Assembly (NCBI GenBank): GCA_024695415.1
Contig: JAILIE010000065.1
Span: forward strand, 88,923-152,922
Direction: 5' to 3'
Length of the DNA stretch: 64,000 bases
Source: Clostridiales bacterium
Lineage (GTDB): Bacteria > Bacillota > Clostridia > Christensenellales > Aristaeellaceae
Shown: positions 45,218 through 53,544 of the stretch, piece after piece
Layout: each line of letters opens with the position of its first letter
Position numbering within the stretch: position 1 is the first letter of the stretch
Program-made: the position numbers and the translations under genes
Notes under the pieces: generated by a model
What the model saw: only the letters and a program-made list of their open reading frames with translations
What the model was told of the DNA's origin: nothing
Databases searched by the model: none

Positions 45218-45817
45218 TTATCTTTGGCGGGTCCGTCGGCGGATCAGCATGACGCGCAGGAGCGCGAGAATCCAGATTCCGCCGGCGGCAGCGGCGACAT
45301 ACAGAACATAACGGCTGATATCCGGCAGGATCAGGACACTACCGTCAGCGGCGGTACCGGCGCCCGGGGAATCGGCGCGCATGACGAGTTCCTCCTCCAT
45401 AAGAACCGCGCCCCGGGAATCAAGCACTGAAAGTTTGACTGTTGCGGAGGAGAAACGACTGTTGTCCGGCAGGAACCAGTTGCCGGTGAACTGAAGGCCT
45501 TCGTCCGAAGCGGTCCATGAATACGTATCCTTCTGCTTCCGGAGGGTCAGCTTCTTTCCGCCCGCGGCGGTAAAAACGATCTTCCCCATATCGGAAGCGG
45601 CCGGTGAACCGGTGACGGAAAGAACCAGCGTCAGGTCCTCCCCGGCGGATTCCGGCGGGCAGGAAACCTCCCCGCTGAACACGGAGGTCCCCCCGGGCGT
45701 CCAGGTCCAGTCCTCCCCGGAAAGCGCGGCGGAAAGGCCCGGCGCGCCGGAAGCGCAGGTGAAACACATACACAGGCATAACGCCGTAAGGACGCAGATG
45801 GTCCGCAGCCTGCCCAA
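45218..45817 (-). CDS. Exported single-pass membrane protein of unknown function
   Basis: About 199 residues form a signal peptide (a basic start, then ICVLTALCLCMCFTCASG), an Ig-like strand-rich middle (SCPPESAGEDLTLVLSV, SWTASDEGLQFTGNWFL) and a C-terminal hydrophobic helix (YVLYVAAAAGGIWILALL) followed by MLIRRRTRQR. The basic tail places the C-terminus inside the cell, so the domain is outside. I prefer TTG at 45817 because AGGGGG is then well spaced; GTG at 45826 is the alternative, with the ribosome site almost touching. It heads the cysS operon. Confidence 0.7.
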   Translation of the reverse strand: MGRLRTICVLTALCLCMCFTCASGAPGLSAALSGEDWTWTPGGTSVFSGEVSCPPESAGEDLTLVLSVTGSPAASDMGKIVFTAAGGKKLTLRKQKDTYSWTASDEGLQFTGNWFLPDNSRFSSATVKLSVLDSRGAVLMEEELVMRADSPGAGTAADGSVLILPDISRYVLYVAAAAGGIWILALLRVMLIRRRTRQR

Positions 45818-45848
45818 ATGGTTCACCCCCTTCGCACCAGGTTAACGT

Positions 45849-45877
45849 ATTATATCAAATACCGTTCCTGAATTCAA
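45849..45877 (-). promoter_or_regulatory. Promoter of the orf-cysS-comEA-dnaX operon
   Basis: On the minus strand, TTGAAT (45877-45872) and a perfect TATAAT (45854-45849) are 17 bp apart. It starts immediately after a terminator of the upstream gene. Confidence 0.82.
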
Positions 45878-45879
45878 TC

Positions 45880-45914
45880 AAAAAGCCCTTTCCGGCGGGA
45901 TATCCGGAAAGGGC
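45880..45914 (-). terminator. Terminator of the coiled-coil protein gene
   Basis: On the minus strand, perfect 11-bp arms (45914-45904 and 45895-45885, GCCCTTTCCGG) enclose an 8-nt loop, followed by TTTTT (45884-45880). It ends 17 bp after the 45931 stop codon. Confidence 0.9.
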
Positions 45915-45930
45915 CTGAACCGTATGGATT

Positions 45931-46623
45931 TTATTCTTTTTTGTTCTTTCCGCCCATCAGGTCGTCCGCCATGTCGGAAAGCTGTCTCCCGAGATCGGAC
46001 GAGAATTTACGGAGGTTGTCGCCCATCTCGTCCAGCGCGTTATTGACCTTCTCCGCCATCTTGTCCACCGGGGGAACCTGCTCAAACAGGTCGTTGATCG
46101 CGGAACTGAGGGGGGAAGCCGGTTTCGCGGGCGCTTCCTCCTTTTCGCCGAAATCGATCACGGGGACTTCATTCTCTTCCGGAGCGCCGTTTTCAGGAAC
46201 CGGAATCTCCTCCGGATCCGCCTTCACTTCCGGTTCAGCGGCCTCTTCTTCCGGAGCGGGGGCTTCCGCTTCATCGCAGCACGTTTCCGCTTCCTCAGCG
46301 CATTCTTCCGGGGCGTTCCCGGCACAGCATTCCGGGGCGTTCTCCTCCGCCTGGGGGCGCATCGCCTCGAGCTCTTCCGTAATGCGGAGGATTTCCTTCA
46401 GCTGGTCCTGGAGCCCGTCCGGCATCGCGACACCGGATTCCCAGAGTTCATATGCCTTCTTGCCCAGTTCCTCAATGGCTTCGTTCCTCTTCCCCTGCAG
46501 GTTGAAAGCGTCCACTTTCTGCTTGGTGTTGGAAGCGATATTGCTGGCTGTGTTCTCGATCGCTTCGAATCCCTTTTTGACGAATGACTTGATGTTTTCT
46601 CCGATTTCGTTGATGTCTGCCAT
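45931..46623 (-). CDS. Acidic coiled-coil protein with cysteine pairs, unknown function
   Basis: The 230 residues begin with an amphipathic helix region (IGENIKSFVKKGFEAIENTA) and a coiled coil through residue 90. The middle is a Glu/Pro/Ala-rich linker with cysteine pairs (ECCAGNAPEEC and TCCDEAEAP). The C-terminus is again helical (MAEKVNNALDEMGDNLRKF). No signal peptide is present, so it is cytoplasmic. The cysteines could bind metal or form disulfides. GGAGATC precedes the ATG. Function is unknown. Confidence 0.7.
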   Translation of the reverse strand: MADINEIGENIKSFVKKGFEAIENTASNIASNTKQKVDAFNLQGKRNEAIEELGKKAYELWESGVAMPDGLQDQLKEILRITEELEAMRPQAEENAPECCAGNAPEECAEEAETCCDEAEAPAPEEEAAEPEVKADPEEIPVPENGAPEENEVPVIDFGEKEEAPAKPASPLSSAINDLFEQVPPVDKMAEKVNNALDEMGDNLRKFSSDLGRQLSDMADDLMGGKNKKE

Positions 46624-46700
46624 ATTCCCGATCTCCTTTCAGGGTTTTGCCAAATAAGTATTTCGATGCCGGAAAAGGAATTCCTCCGTCCGGGAATCTT

Positions 46701-47570
46701 CTAGTGAATCAGCGTCAGGGAACCCGGCCGGATCCGGAAAACTGCGGAATTCATCGGGCGGATTTCCCCGTCGATATTGAATTTCAGCCCTTTTCCGCTG
46801 ATGGATACCTCCGACGCTGTCACGTGTCGGGTAATCCGGAATTTCAGGTCCCGGGACATCATCAGGCCGGGCAGGTAGAAAGGAATCCGCCAGTGCGGAA
46901 CGCTCCGGATCATCACGACGTCGAGCTTTCCGTCCGCGGCGTCCGCCGCCGGACAGATCGGAATTCCCCCTCCGATATACCGTCCGTTCGCGATGGAACA
47001 GATCAGGTATTCCCCGGGGTACGGTTCCCCGTCGACACTGATTTCCAGGCTGACCGGCTCAAAAAGCCGGATGGCCTGCAGGAGGCCCAGCAGGTACGGC
47101 GTCAGGCCGCGATGTTTCTTTTTCTTTTCTTCCGCGCATTCCAGCACAGTCACGTCGAACCCGGTGCCGCATACATTCAGGAAAAATTCCCCGTTGATCT
47201 CTCCGGTATCAACCGGGGACGCCGCGCGGTCCAGCATGAACTCGAAGGCGTCCATGGGATCCTTCGGAATCCCGGCGGATTTGATGAAATCATTGCCGGT
47301 TCCGCCCGGGATAATGCCCATCGGCTTCCCTGTGCCGGCCAGGCCCGCTGCGACCTCGGACGCGGTTCCGTCCCCACCGACGGAAACGACGGCCTTGATT
47401 TCCGGATCCGCCGCGCAGCGGGCGGCGATCACGGTCGCGTCCCCGGGGCAGGCGGTCCGCAGGATTTCATAGGGGATTTCCCGCTCATCCATTTTCAGGG
47501 CAATCCTCTCCATCAGGGATACCGCGAATCCGCTGCCGGCCGTCGGGTTGAGAATGAAGACATAACGCAT
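46701..47570 (-). CDS. Diacylglycerol/lipid kinase, DagK/YegS family
   Basis: The 289 residues show the DagK catalytic fold: the N-terminal FILNPTAGSGFA, nucleotide motif VSVGGDGTASEV near residue 65, IPGGTGNDFIKSAG, and later ANGRYIGGGIPICPAADAADGKLDV. It is predicted to phosphorylate diacylglycerol or undecaprenol-like lipids using ATP. GGAGGCGG precedes the ATG. It follows a terminator, so it may have a separate weak promoter that I cannot place. Confidence 0.9.
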   Translation of the reverse strand: MRYVFILNPTAGSGFAVSLMERIALKMDEREIPYEILRTACPGDATVIAARCAADPEIKAVVSVGGDGTASEVAAGLAGTGKPMGIIPGGTGNDFIKSAGIPKDPMDAFEFMLDRAASPVDTGEINGEFFLNVCGTGFDVTVLECAEEKKKKHRGLTPYLLGLLQAIRLFEPVSLEISVDGEPYPGEYLICSIANGRYIGGGIPICPAADAADGKLDVVMIRSVPHWRIPFYLPGLMMSRDLKFRITRHVTASEVSISGKGLKFNIDGEIRPMNSAVFRIRPGSLTLIH

Positions 47571-47583
47571 GTTTCCGCCTCCG

Positions 47584-47619
47584 AAAAAACCCTTTTCGAT
47601 CTTTCGATCGAAAAGGGTT
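47584..47619 (-). terminator. Terminator of the transketolase genes
   Basis: On the minus strand, perfect 14-bp arms (47619-47606 and 47601-47588, AACCCTTTTCGATC) enclose a 4-nt loop and are followed by a short T run (to 47584). It lies 9 bp after the transketolase stop codon. Confidence 0.92.
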
Positions 47620-47627
47620 GGAATCCC

Positions 47628-48548
47628 TTACAGGCCGGCCTGGATCCGGTCGGCGATCTGGGGACCGGTCAGCCCGTACTCCTTCAGCAGGTCCGCGGGC
47701 TTGCCGCTCTGTCCGAATTCGTCGTTGATGCCGATCTTTTCAAAGGACACGACGCCTTTCCCGATGATCGCTGAAGCGACCGCGTCACCAAGTCCGCCGA
47801 TGATGGAGTGTTCCTCCACCGTGAACACCTTTCCGCCGCAGCGCGCGGTGTACTCGCACGCCAGGGTATCGTCGAAGGGTTTGAGCGTGTGGAAGGATAC
47901 CAGCGCGGCGTCGATTCCGCGGGAAGCGAGGATTTCCGCCGCTTCCATGGTATGCTCGAGCATGATGCCGCAGGTGAAGATCACGCAGTCCTTGCCGTCA
48001 CGGATGACGACGCCTTTGCCGGGAGTGAAGGGCCGGGGATCGTAAACGGGTGTCGCGAGGCGGGCGGTGCGGATGAACACCGGGCCTTCGATAGCGGCGG
48101 CGGCCTCAACGCACTGGTAGCATTCGTTCGCATCGGAGGGAACGAACACGGTCATATTCGGAAGCACCCGCATCAGGGCGATATCCTCGATCGCCTGGTG
48201 GCTGCCGCCGTCCTCACCGAGAGTGATGCCGGCATGGCTGAAACCGAATTTCACGTTGAATTTCGGATAGCAGACGCCGTTGCGGATCTGGTCGTAGTTC
48301 CGGCCCGCGAAAACCGCGAAGGTGGAGCAGAATGGAATCAGCCCCATGGTGCTCATTCCGGCGGCCATGTCGACCATGTTGGCTTCGGCGATGCCGCAGT
48401 CGTAGAACCGGTCCGGATACGCCTTTTTGAACGCGTTGGTCATGGTCGCGGAAGCGAGGTCCGCGTCCAGCACGACTACTTTGGGATTGCTTTCTCCGAG
48501 TTTGACAAGGGCTTCACCGTAAGCCACGCGTACCGCTTTCTTTTCCAT
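47628..48548 (-). CDS. Transketolase C-terminal subunit
   Basis: The 306 residues hold the pyrimidine-binding and C-terminal domains of a split transketolase. Evidence is VAYGEALVKLGESNP, FSHAGITLGEDGGSHQ and the C-terminal AGCTYTA-like region reading ACEYTARCGGKVFTVEEH. With the N-terminal subunit it moves two-carbon units between sugar phosphates in the pentose-phosphate pathway. It starts 3 bp after the partner subunit gene. Confidence 0.94.
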   Translation of the reverse strand: MEKKAVRVAYGEALVKLGESNPKVVVLDADLASATMTNAFKKAYPDRFYDCGIAEANMVDMAAGMSTMGLIPFCSTFAVFAGRNYDQIRNGVCYPKFNVKFGFSHAGITLGEDGGSHQAIEDIALMRVLPNMTVFVPSDANECYQCVEAAAAIEGPVFIRTARLATPVYDPRPFTPGKGVVIRDGKDCVIFTCGIMLEHTMEAAEILASRGIDAALVSFHTLKPFDDTLACEYTARCGGKVFTVEEHSIIGGLGDAVASAIIGKGVVSFEKIGINDEFGQSGKPADLLKEYGLTGPQIADRIQAGL

Positions 48549-48551
48549 TTC

Positions 48552-49364
48552 TCAGCCCTCCAATTCTTTCAGCGCCTGTTCGGCCTGTTCCGCGTTCGGT
48601 GCTTTTCCGTGCCAGCCGACCTGGCCTTCCATGAAGCTGACGCCCTTTCCCTTCAGGGTGTTCAGCAGGATGTAGCGGGGTTTGCCGGGGCAGGCGGGCG
48701 CGTGCAGCGCGTCCAGCACCTGCTTCATGTCGTTTCCGTCCGCCACTTCGATGACGTCATAGCCGAAGGCTTCCGCCTTGGCGTGAATGTCGCCCAGGCT
48801 CATGACCTCGTCATTGGTGCCGTCGATCTGCATGCCGTTATGGTCGAGGATGACGGTCAGGTTGTCGAGCTTGTAATGCGCGGCGGCCATGCTGGCTTCC
48901 CAGACGAGGCCTTCCTGGCTTTCACCGTCGCCGATGATTGTGTACACATGAATCGGGCTTCCGATATGCTTCGCGCCGAGCGCCATGCCGACAGCGATGG
49001 AAATGCCCTGTCCGAGGGAACCGGTGGAAGCATCCACGCCGGGGCATTTCTTGGTGTCCGGATGGCCCTGCAGAATGCCGTGGAGCTGGCGGAAATGGTC
49101 GAACTCCTCACGGCCGAAGTATCCGCGTTCGCAGAGCGTTCCGTACAGCGCGGGAGCGGCATGTCCCTTGGAAAGGACAAAACGGTCCCGGTTCGGGTCC
49201 TTGTCATTGGCGGGATCCACATTCATCACATCAAAATACAGGGCAACCAGCGCGTCCGTGCAGGACAGGGATCCGCCCGGATGGCCGGCGCCGGCTTTCG
49301 CGGTCATGGTGATGATATTCCGGCGAACCTGGCGCGCGCGGGATTCCAAAGATTGAATGTCCAT
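48552..49364 (-). CDS. Transketolase N-terminal subunit
   Basis: The 270 residues hold the pyrophosphate-binding domain: ITMTAKAGAGHPGGSLSC near residue 18, LSKGHAAPALY, the ThDP signature GDGESQEGLVWEASMAAAHY and the NHN-like DHNGMQIDG. The split arrangement of N and C subunits is common in Clostridia and archaea. Its promoter lies 41 bp upstream, overlapping the ynbB stop codon, and GGGAGG precedes the ATG. Confidence 0.95.
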   Translation of the reverse strand: MDIQSLESRARQVRRNIITMTAKAGAGHPGGSLSCTDALVALYFDVMNVDPANDKDPNRDRFVLSKGHAAPALYGTLCERGYFGREEFDHFRQLHGILQGHPDTKKCPGVDASTGSLGQGISIAVGMALGAKHIGSPIHVYTIIGDGESQEGLVWEASMAAAHYKLDNLTVILDHNGMQIDGTNDEVMSLGDIHAKAEAFGYDVIEVADGNDMKQVLDALHAPACPGKPRYILLNTLKGKGVSFMEGQVGWHGKAPNAEQAEQALKELEG

Positions 49365-49404
49365 TCCTTATACCTCCCGGTCAAAATAAATGTTCGTACA
49401 AACG

Positions 49405-49433
49405 ATTATAAAATGAGCCAAACCACTTGTCAA
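49405..49433 (-). promoter_or_regulatory. Promoter of the transketolase genes, with a putative operator
   Basis: On the minus strand, perfect TTGACA (49433-49428) and TATAAT (49410-49405) are 17 bp apart. The -35 box includes the ynbB stop codon. Two bases after the -10 box is TTTGTACG (49402-49395), shared with ppdK. Around it the near-palindrome GTTCGTACAAAC may bind a regulator. Confidence 0.9.
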
Positions 49434-50683
49434 TATAATGAAACAGAACCGTTCTCCATCATCTGCCGGACCGCTTCCGCCATGGCGATGCGTCCGTGCG
49501 CGTAGGTCAGGCCGCCCTGCATATAGGCGGTGTACGGCTCGCGCAGGGGGCCGTCCGCGCTCAGCTCGATGCTGGCACCCGCGACAAACGTACCCGCGGC
49601 CATGACGACGGGGTCGTCATATCCCGGCATATCCCAGGGTTCCGGGGCCGCCATGCTATCCACGGGGCTGGCCGCCTGGATCCCTCTGCAAAAAGCGACA
49701 AGCCTTTCCGGGGACCCCATCTCGATGGCCTGGATAATATCCGCGCGCAGTTCGTCCGACGGCGGGGTTGTTCTCATACCGAGCGTCTCAAAGATCTTCG
49801 CGGCGAGGACGGCGGTCTTCAGCGCCTGGGCCACGGTATGCGGCGCCATGAATAGCCCCTGGTAGAAGGGCCGGTAGGACGCGGCGTAGGATCCGAGCTC
49901 CCGTCCGAGGCCCGGCGCCGTCAGCCGGCTGGCGATTCTTTCCACGTCTTCCTTCCTGCCGGCCACATATCCCCCGGTCGGGGCGATCCCGCCGCCCGGA
50001 TTCTTGATCAGGCTGCCTGCGATGACGTCCGCGCCGAAATCGGACGGTTCCTTTTCGCAGACAAATTCACCGTAGCAGTTGTCCACCATCAGACGGATCC
50101 GAGGATGTCGGCTGTGCAGCATATCCGCCAGCTCGCTGAACGCCTCCGGCATCAGGCTCGGCCGCCAGGCGTAACCCCGGCTGCGCTGCGCGATCACCAG
50201 CGTCGTGTTCTCCCGGATAGCGGCCTCCACCGCGGGAACGTCGATCGTTCCGTCCGCGCGCAGTTCCACGCAGTCAAAATGGACGTTCATCTCCCGCAGG
50301 GACCCCGCCGGCGCGCTGCTCCCGATGCCGAGGACGCTCTGGAGCGTGTCGTAGGGCATGCCGGTCGCGCTCAGGATCCTTTCCCCCGGGCGGGTCAGGC
50401 CGAAAAGCGTCAGGCTGAGCGCCGCGGTTCCGCTGGCGACGTGGGGACGCATCAGGGCCGCCTCGGTGTGGAACAGGCCGGCGTAGATGTTCTCCAGGGT
50501 ATCCCGGCCGATATCGTCATAGCCGTATCCGGAGGACGGCGCGAAATGGCGGTAGCTGACCCGGTTTTCCCGGAATACGTCCAGCACCTGCCGGGTCCGG
50601 ATTTCCTCAATCTCTTCAATATGCCGGAACTGCGGTTCCAGCTCCTTTTCCGCCTGCCGGATGAGGGACAGAACATGTTCCAT
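49430..50683 (-). CDS. YnbB/methionine gamma-lyase-like PLP enzyme
   Basis: The 417-residue enzyme belongs to the aluminium-resistance/methionine gamma-lyase family of PLP-dependent lyases. It shows SGTAALSLTLFGL near residue 85, VDNCYGEF near 195 and the likely PLP lysine in AGSLIKNPGGGIAPTGGY near 220. The true substrate is not established. ATG 50683 is used because GGGATGA precedes it; it overlaps miaA by 68 bp. Its place after miaA matches Bacillus ynbB, but hfq is missing between them. Confidence 0.85.
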   Translation of the reverse strand: MEHVLSLIRQAEKELEPQFRHIEEIEEIRTRQVLDVFRENRVSYRHFAPSSGYGYDDIGRDTLENIYAGLFHTEAALMRPHVASGTAALSLTLFGLTRPGERILSATGMPYDTLQSVLGIGSSAPAGSLREMNVHFDCVELRADGTIDVPAVEAAIRENTTLVIAQRSRGYAWRPSLMPEAFSELADMLHSRHPRIRLMVDNCYGEFVCEKEPSDFGADVIAGSLIKNPGGGIAPTGGYVAGRKEDVERIASRLTAPGLGRELGSYAASYRPFYQGLFMAPHTVAQALKTAVLAAKIFETLGMRTTPPSDELRADIIQAIEMGSPERLVAFCRGIQAASPVDSMAAPEPWDMPGYDDPVVMAAGTFVAGASIELSADGPLREPYTAYMQGGLTYAHGRIAMAEAVRQMMENGSVSLY

Positions 50684-51617
50684 ATTTATCATCCCGTTTC
50701 TTCTGTAAAATATCAATGACCGCCTGCTCCGCGGAAGCGGACAGCGCGTCAATAAACCGGATTCCGTCCACCCGCCTGAGCAGCGTCATCTGGCGCTTCG
50801 CGTACCGCCGGCTTCCCATCCGGATCTGTTCCGCCGCCTCGTCGATCGAATACTCCCCGCGCACGCAGGGGATCATTTCCTTGTAGCCGATCGCGCACAT
50901 GCTCCGGGCGCTGTCGGGGATCCCTTCGGCAAGCAGGGACGCCACTTCCTCCTTCAGTCCGGCTTCGATCATGCGGCCGACCCGGGCATTGATCCGTTCA
51001 TTTAACAGACTTCGGTCCATTTCAGTCGAGGCAACCCGCCATTCAAAGGGCGAATCTTCCGCCCGGTCCTTCTGGGCGGAGAAAGGAATGCCGGTCGCTT
51101 CCGTGACCTCGATCGCGCGGATCGTCCTCCGGATATCGTTGAGGGGCAGCCGCTGCGCCGTGGTTGGATCCAGGGCTTCCAGCATCCGGTGCAGCGCTTC
51201 TTTTCCGCCGGGCGATAAGGCCAGCGCGTTCAGCTCCTCCCGGCGCTCCTCATTAGCGGGAACGCTGCCCATTCCGTACGGATGGATCAACGCCTGGAGG
51301 TAGAGTCCGGTTCCGCCGACAAAAAGCGCTTCCCTGCCCTCGCCGGCCAGGTCCTTCACCAGTTTCTCCGCTTCCTCCACATATTCCGACACGCTGAACG
51401 TTTCGGAGGGCTCCCGGATATCCAGCATATGATGCGGGACCAGTGCACGCTCCCGCGCGTCCGGTTTCGCCGTGCCGATATCCATCCGGCGGTACACCTG
51501 CATGCTGTCCATGCAGATGATGTCCAGGTGCAGCTTCTGCGCGATGGCCAGGGACAGTTCGGTTTTTCCGCTGGCGGTGGGCCCGGTCAGGACACGGCAA
51601 ACAATCCGTTTCGGCAT
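50616..51617 (-). CDS. miaA: tRNA dimethylallyltransferase MiaA
   Basis: MiaA transfers a dimethylallyl group to adenosine 37 of tRNAs reading UNN codons, supplying the substrate for MiaB in this operon. The 333 residues include the P-loop TGPTASGKTELS near residue 12, DSMQVYRRMDIGTAKP and DIREPSETFSVSEYV, and a tRNA-contacting basic region. The C-terminal 20 residues are low in similarity and overlap ynbB. ATG 51617 follows GGAGGG. Confidence 0.96.
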   Translation of the reverse strand: MPKRIVCRVLTGPTASGKTELSLAIAQKLHLDIICMDSMQVYRRMDIGTAKPDARERALVPHHMLDIREPSETFSVSEYVEEAEKLVKDLAGEGREALFVGGTGLYLQALIHPYGMGSVPANEERREELNALALSPGGKEALHRMLEALDPTTAQRLPLNDIRRTIRAIEVTEATGIPFSAQKDRAEDSPFEWRVASTEMDRSLLNERINARVGRMIEAGLKEEVASLLAEGIPDSARSMCAIGYKEMIPCVRGEYSIDEAAEQIRMGSRRYAKRQMTLLRRVDGIRFIDALSASAEQAVIDILQKKRDDKYGTCSVPHPAGGKGAGTAVPAY

Positions 51618-51629
51618 AATCCCTCCGTG

Positions 51630-53522
51630 TCAGTTCTGGATACGCTTGAACTTCCGGTCCAGTTCCCGCCGGCTGACGGAAACCACCAGCGGCCGCCCGT
51701 GCGGGCAGGTCGGAGTGACCTTCTGTTCAATCATCTGTTCGACCAGGCCTCGGAGCTGATCCTCCGTCAGGGCTTCCCCGCCCTTGACAGCGTGCTTGCA
51801 GGCGCTCTGAAGGAGCATCGCCCGTTTCTTTTCCTCCGTCAGGGACCGGCCTTCCTCCAGGCCGCCGATGATATCCCGGATAAAGGAGGGCGTTTCGGCT
51901 TCCCCGAGAATCATCGGGATCGTACGGACCGCGGCGTCCCGGTCGCCGAAGCGCTCCATGTTCAGCCCGATGGATTCCAGGACCTCCCGGTTCTGATCGA
52001 TCAGTTCCTGTTCCTTTCGGGTCAGGCTGATAATGATCGGAACCAGGAGCTCCTGCCCGGCGCGGACGCTGTCCTTTTCATTCATCAGGCGGTCAAACAG
52101 CAGCCTTTCATGCACCGCGTGCTGGTCGATCATCAGAAGGTGATCTTCGTATTCGACCAGGATATAGGTGTTGAACAGCGCCCCGAATATCTTCATCGGC
52201 CTGGAAAGCTGCGGCAGGATCGTGCTGACCTGTTCCGCTTTCTCCTCCTTCCGGGCGGAAGGCGCTTTATCCGCGGGCGGGGCGGACACCGGAGCCGGAT
52301 CCGCGGCGCGAACGGAAGAAACATAATTCTCCGGCGGGCGGGCAATTTCCCGGAAAACCGGCTGGGGCGCCGGCGCCGGGCGGAACTGGGCCGCGGCCGG
52401 GGGCAGCGTACGGGAAACGGTCACGACCGTGTTGTCCTTTTTCAGGCCGTTCCGGATTTCCTCCCGGGTGACAGGCGCTTTTTCCGGAGCCGGACCGCCC
52501 TTCAGGGTCATTTCAACCGGTTTTTCGAAGGCGTCCCGTTCCCGCAGCGCCTCCACGACCAGAGAGGTCACCGCCTCGCTGACGCCGGCCTCGTCCCGGA
52601 AACGGACTTCCAGCTTATTGGGATGGACGTTGACGTCAACCGCCTCATACGGGATCGTCAGATGGAGGGCACAGACCGGGTATTTCCCGATCATCACCCG
52701 CTCCCGGCATCCGGTTTCCAGCGCGGCGGACAGGAGCGGACTGTGCATCATCCGTCCGTTGATGAAGAAGAACTCGTGCGCGCGGTTTCCGCGGGCATTC
52801 TCCCCGATTCCGACATAACCGTTGAGCACGACGCCGTTGGCGTGGCCTTCGACACGGCGCATGGCCTTCAGCGCCTGGCTGCCGTAAATCGTATGCAGCG
52901 CCGAGGAAAGCTGGCCGTCCCCGGGGGAATGCAGGAGCACTTTCCCGGCGGAAATATACCGGAAGCTGACATCCGGACGGCTGAGGATGAACTGGGTCAT
53001 CAGATCAGTGACCGCAGTGGTTTCCACGGACGCTTTTTTCATGAACCCTTTGCGGACCGGCGTATTGTAGAACAGATCGGTCACGGTCAGCGTGGTTCCG
53101 ACCGGGCTGGCGGTTTCCGCCACCGAAACGATTTTTCCGCCTTCGTTGACGACCTTCAGGCCGCTGTCCGCCGATTGGGTCCGCGTGATCATCTGGACGC
53201 GGGACACCGCCGCGATGCTGGCCAGCGCCTCCCCCCGGAACCCGAGGGTGGAGATGGAGGAAAGGTCCTTTTCCAGGGAGATCTTGCTGGTCGCGTGCCT
53301 TTCAAAAGCCATCCGGATGTCGCTTTCCTCGATGCCGGATCCGTTGTCCGCCACGCGGATATAGGTCAGCCCGCCGTCCCGGATTTCCGCCGTCACGGCC
53401 GTCGCGCCGGCGTCCAGACTGTTTTCCACCATTTCCTTCAGGGCGGAAGCGGGACGTTCGACCACCTCGCCGGCGGCGATTTTGCCGATGAGGCTTTCAC
53501 TCAGCATACGGATCCTGCCCAT
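51630..53522 (-). CDS. mutL: DNA mismatch repair protein MutL
   Basis: MutL links mismatch recognition by MutS to strand cleavage. The 630 residues have the GHKL ATPase motifs IAAGEVVERPASALKE, VADNGSGIEESD and GFRGEALASIAAVS. The C-terminal endonuclease shows DQHAVHERLLFDRL, in which the final acidic position is Asp rather than the usual Glu, and the later ACKHAVKGGEAL and CPHGRPLVV. It is thus a likely nicking MutL of the non-E. coli type. It follows mutS by 22 bp. Confidence 0.96.
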   Translation of the reverse strand: MGRIRMLSESLIGKIAAGEVVERPASALKEMVENSLDAGATAVTAEIRDGGLTYIRVADNGSGIEESDIRMAFERHATSKISLEKDLSSISTLGFRGEALASIAAVSRVQMITRTQSADSGLKVVNEGGKIVSVAETASPVGTTLTVTDLFYNTPVRKGFMKKASVETTAVTDLMTQFILSRPDVSFRYISAGKVLLHSPGDGQLSSALHTIYGSQALKAMRRVEGHANGVVLNGYVGIGENARGNRAHEFFFINGRMMHSPLLSAALETGCRERVMIGKYPVCALHLTIPYEAVDVNVHPNKLEVRFRDEAGVSEAVTSLVVEALRERDAFEKPVEMTLKGGPAPEKAPVTREEIRNGLKKDNTVVTVSRTLPPAAAQFRPAPAPQPVFREIARPPENYVSSVRAADPAPVSAPPADKAPSARKEEKAEQVSTILPQLSRPMKIFGALFNTYILVEYEDHLLMIDQHAVHERLLFDRLMNEKDSVRAGQELLVPIIISLTRKEQELIDQNREVLESIGLNMERFGDRDAAVRTIPMILGEAETPSFIRDIIGGLEEGRSLTEEKKRAMLLQSACKHAVKGGEALTEDQLRGLVEQMIEQKVTPTCPHGRPLVVSVSRRELDRKFKRIQN

Positions 53523-53544
53523 TGAACTGTCTCCTTTCGGCTGC

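Noticed and set aside
45203..45880. T-box riboswitch upstream of cysS
   Set aside because: The region upstream of cysS is occupied by a coding gene within 15 bp, and the operon promoter leader is too short for a T-box.
49391..49404. LexA box in the transketolase promoter
   Set aside because: The site resembles a LexA half-site (GTTCG) but lacks the standard spacing of the second half, so no SOS control is proposed.
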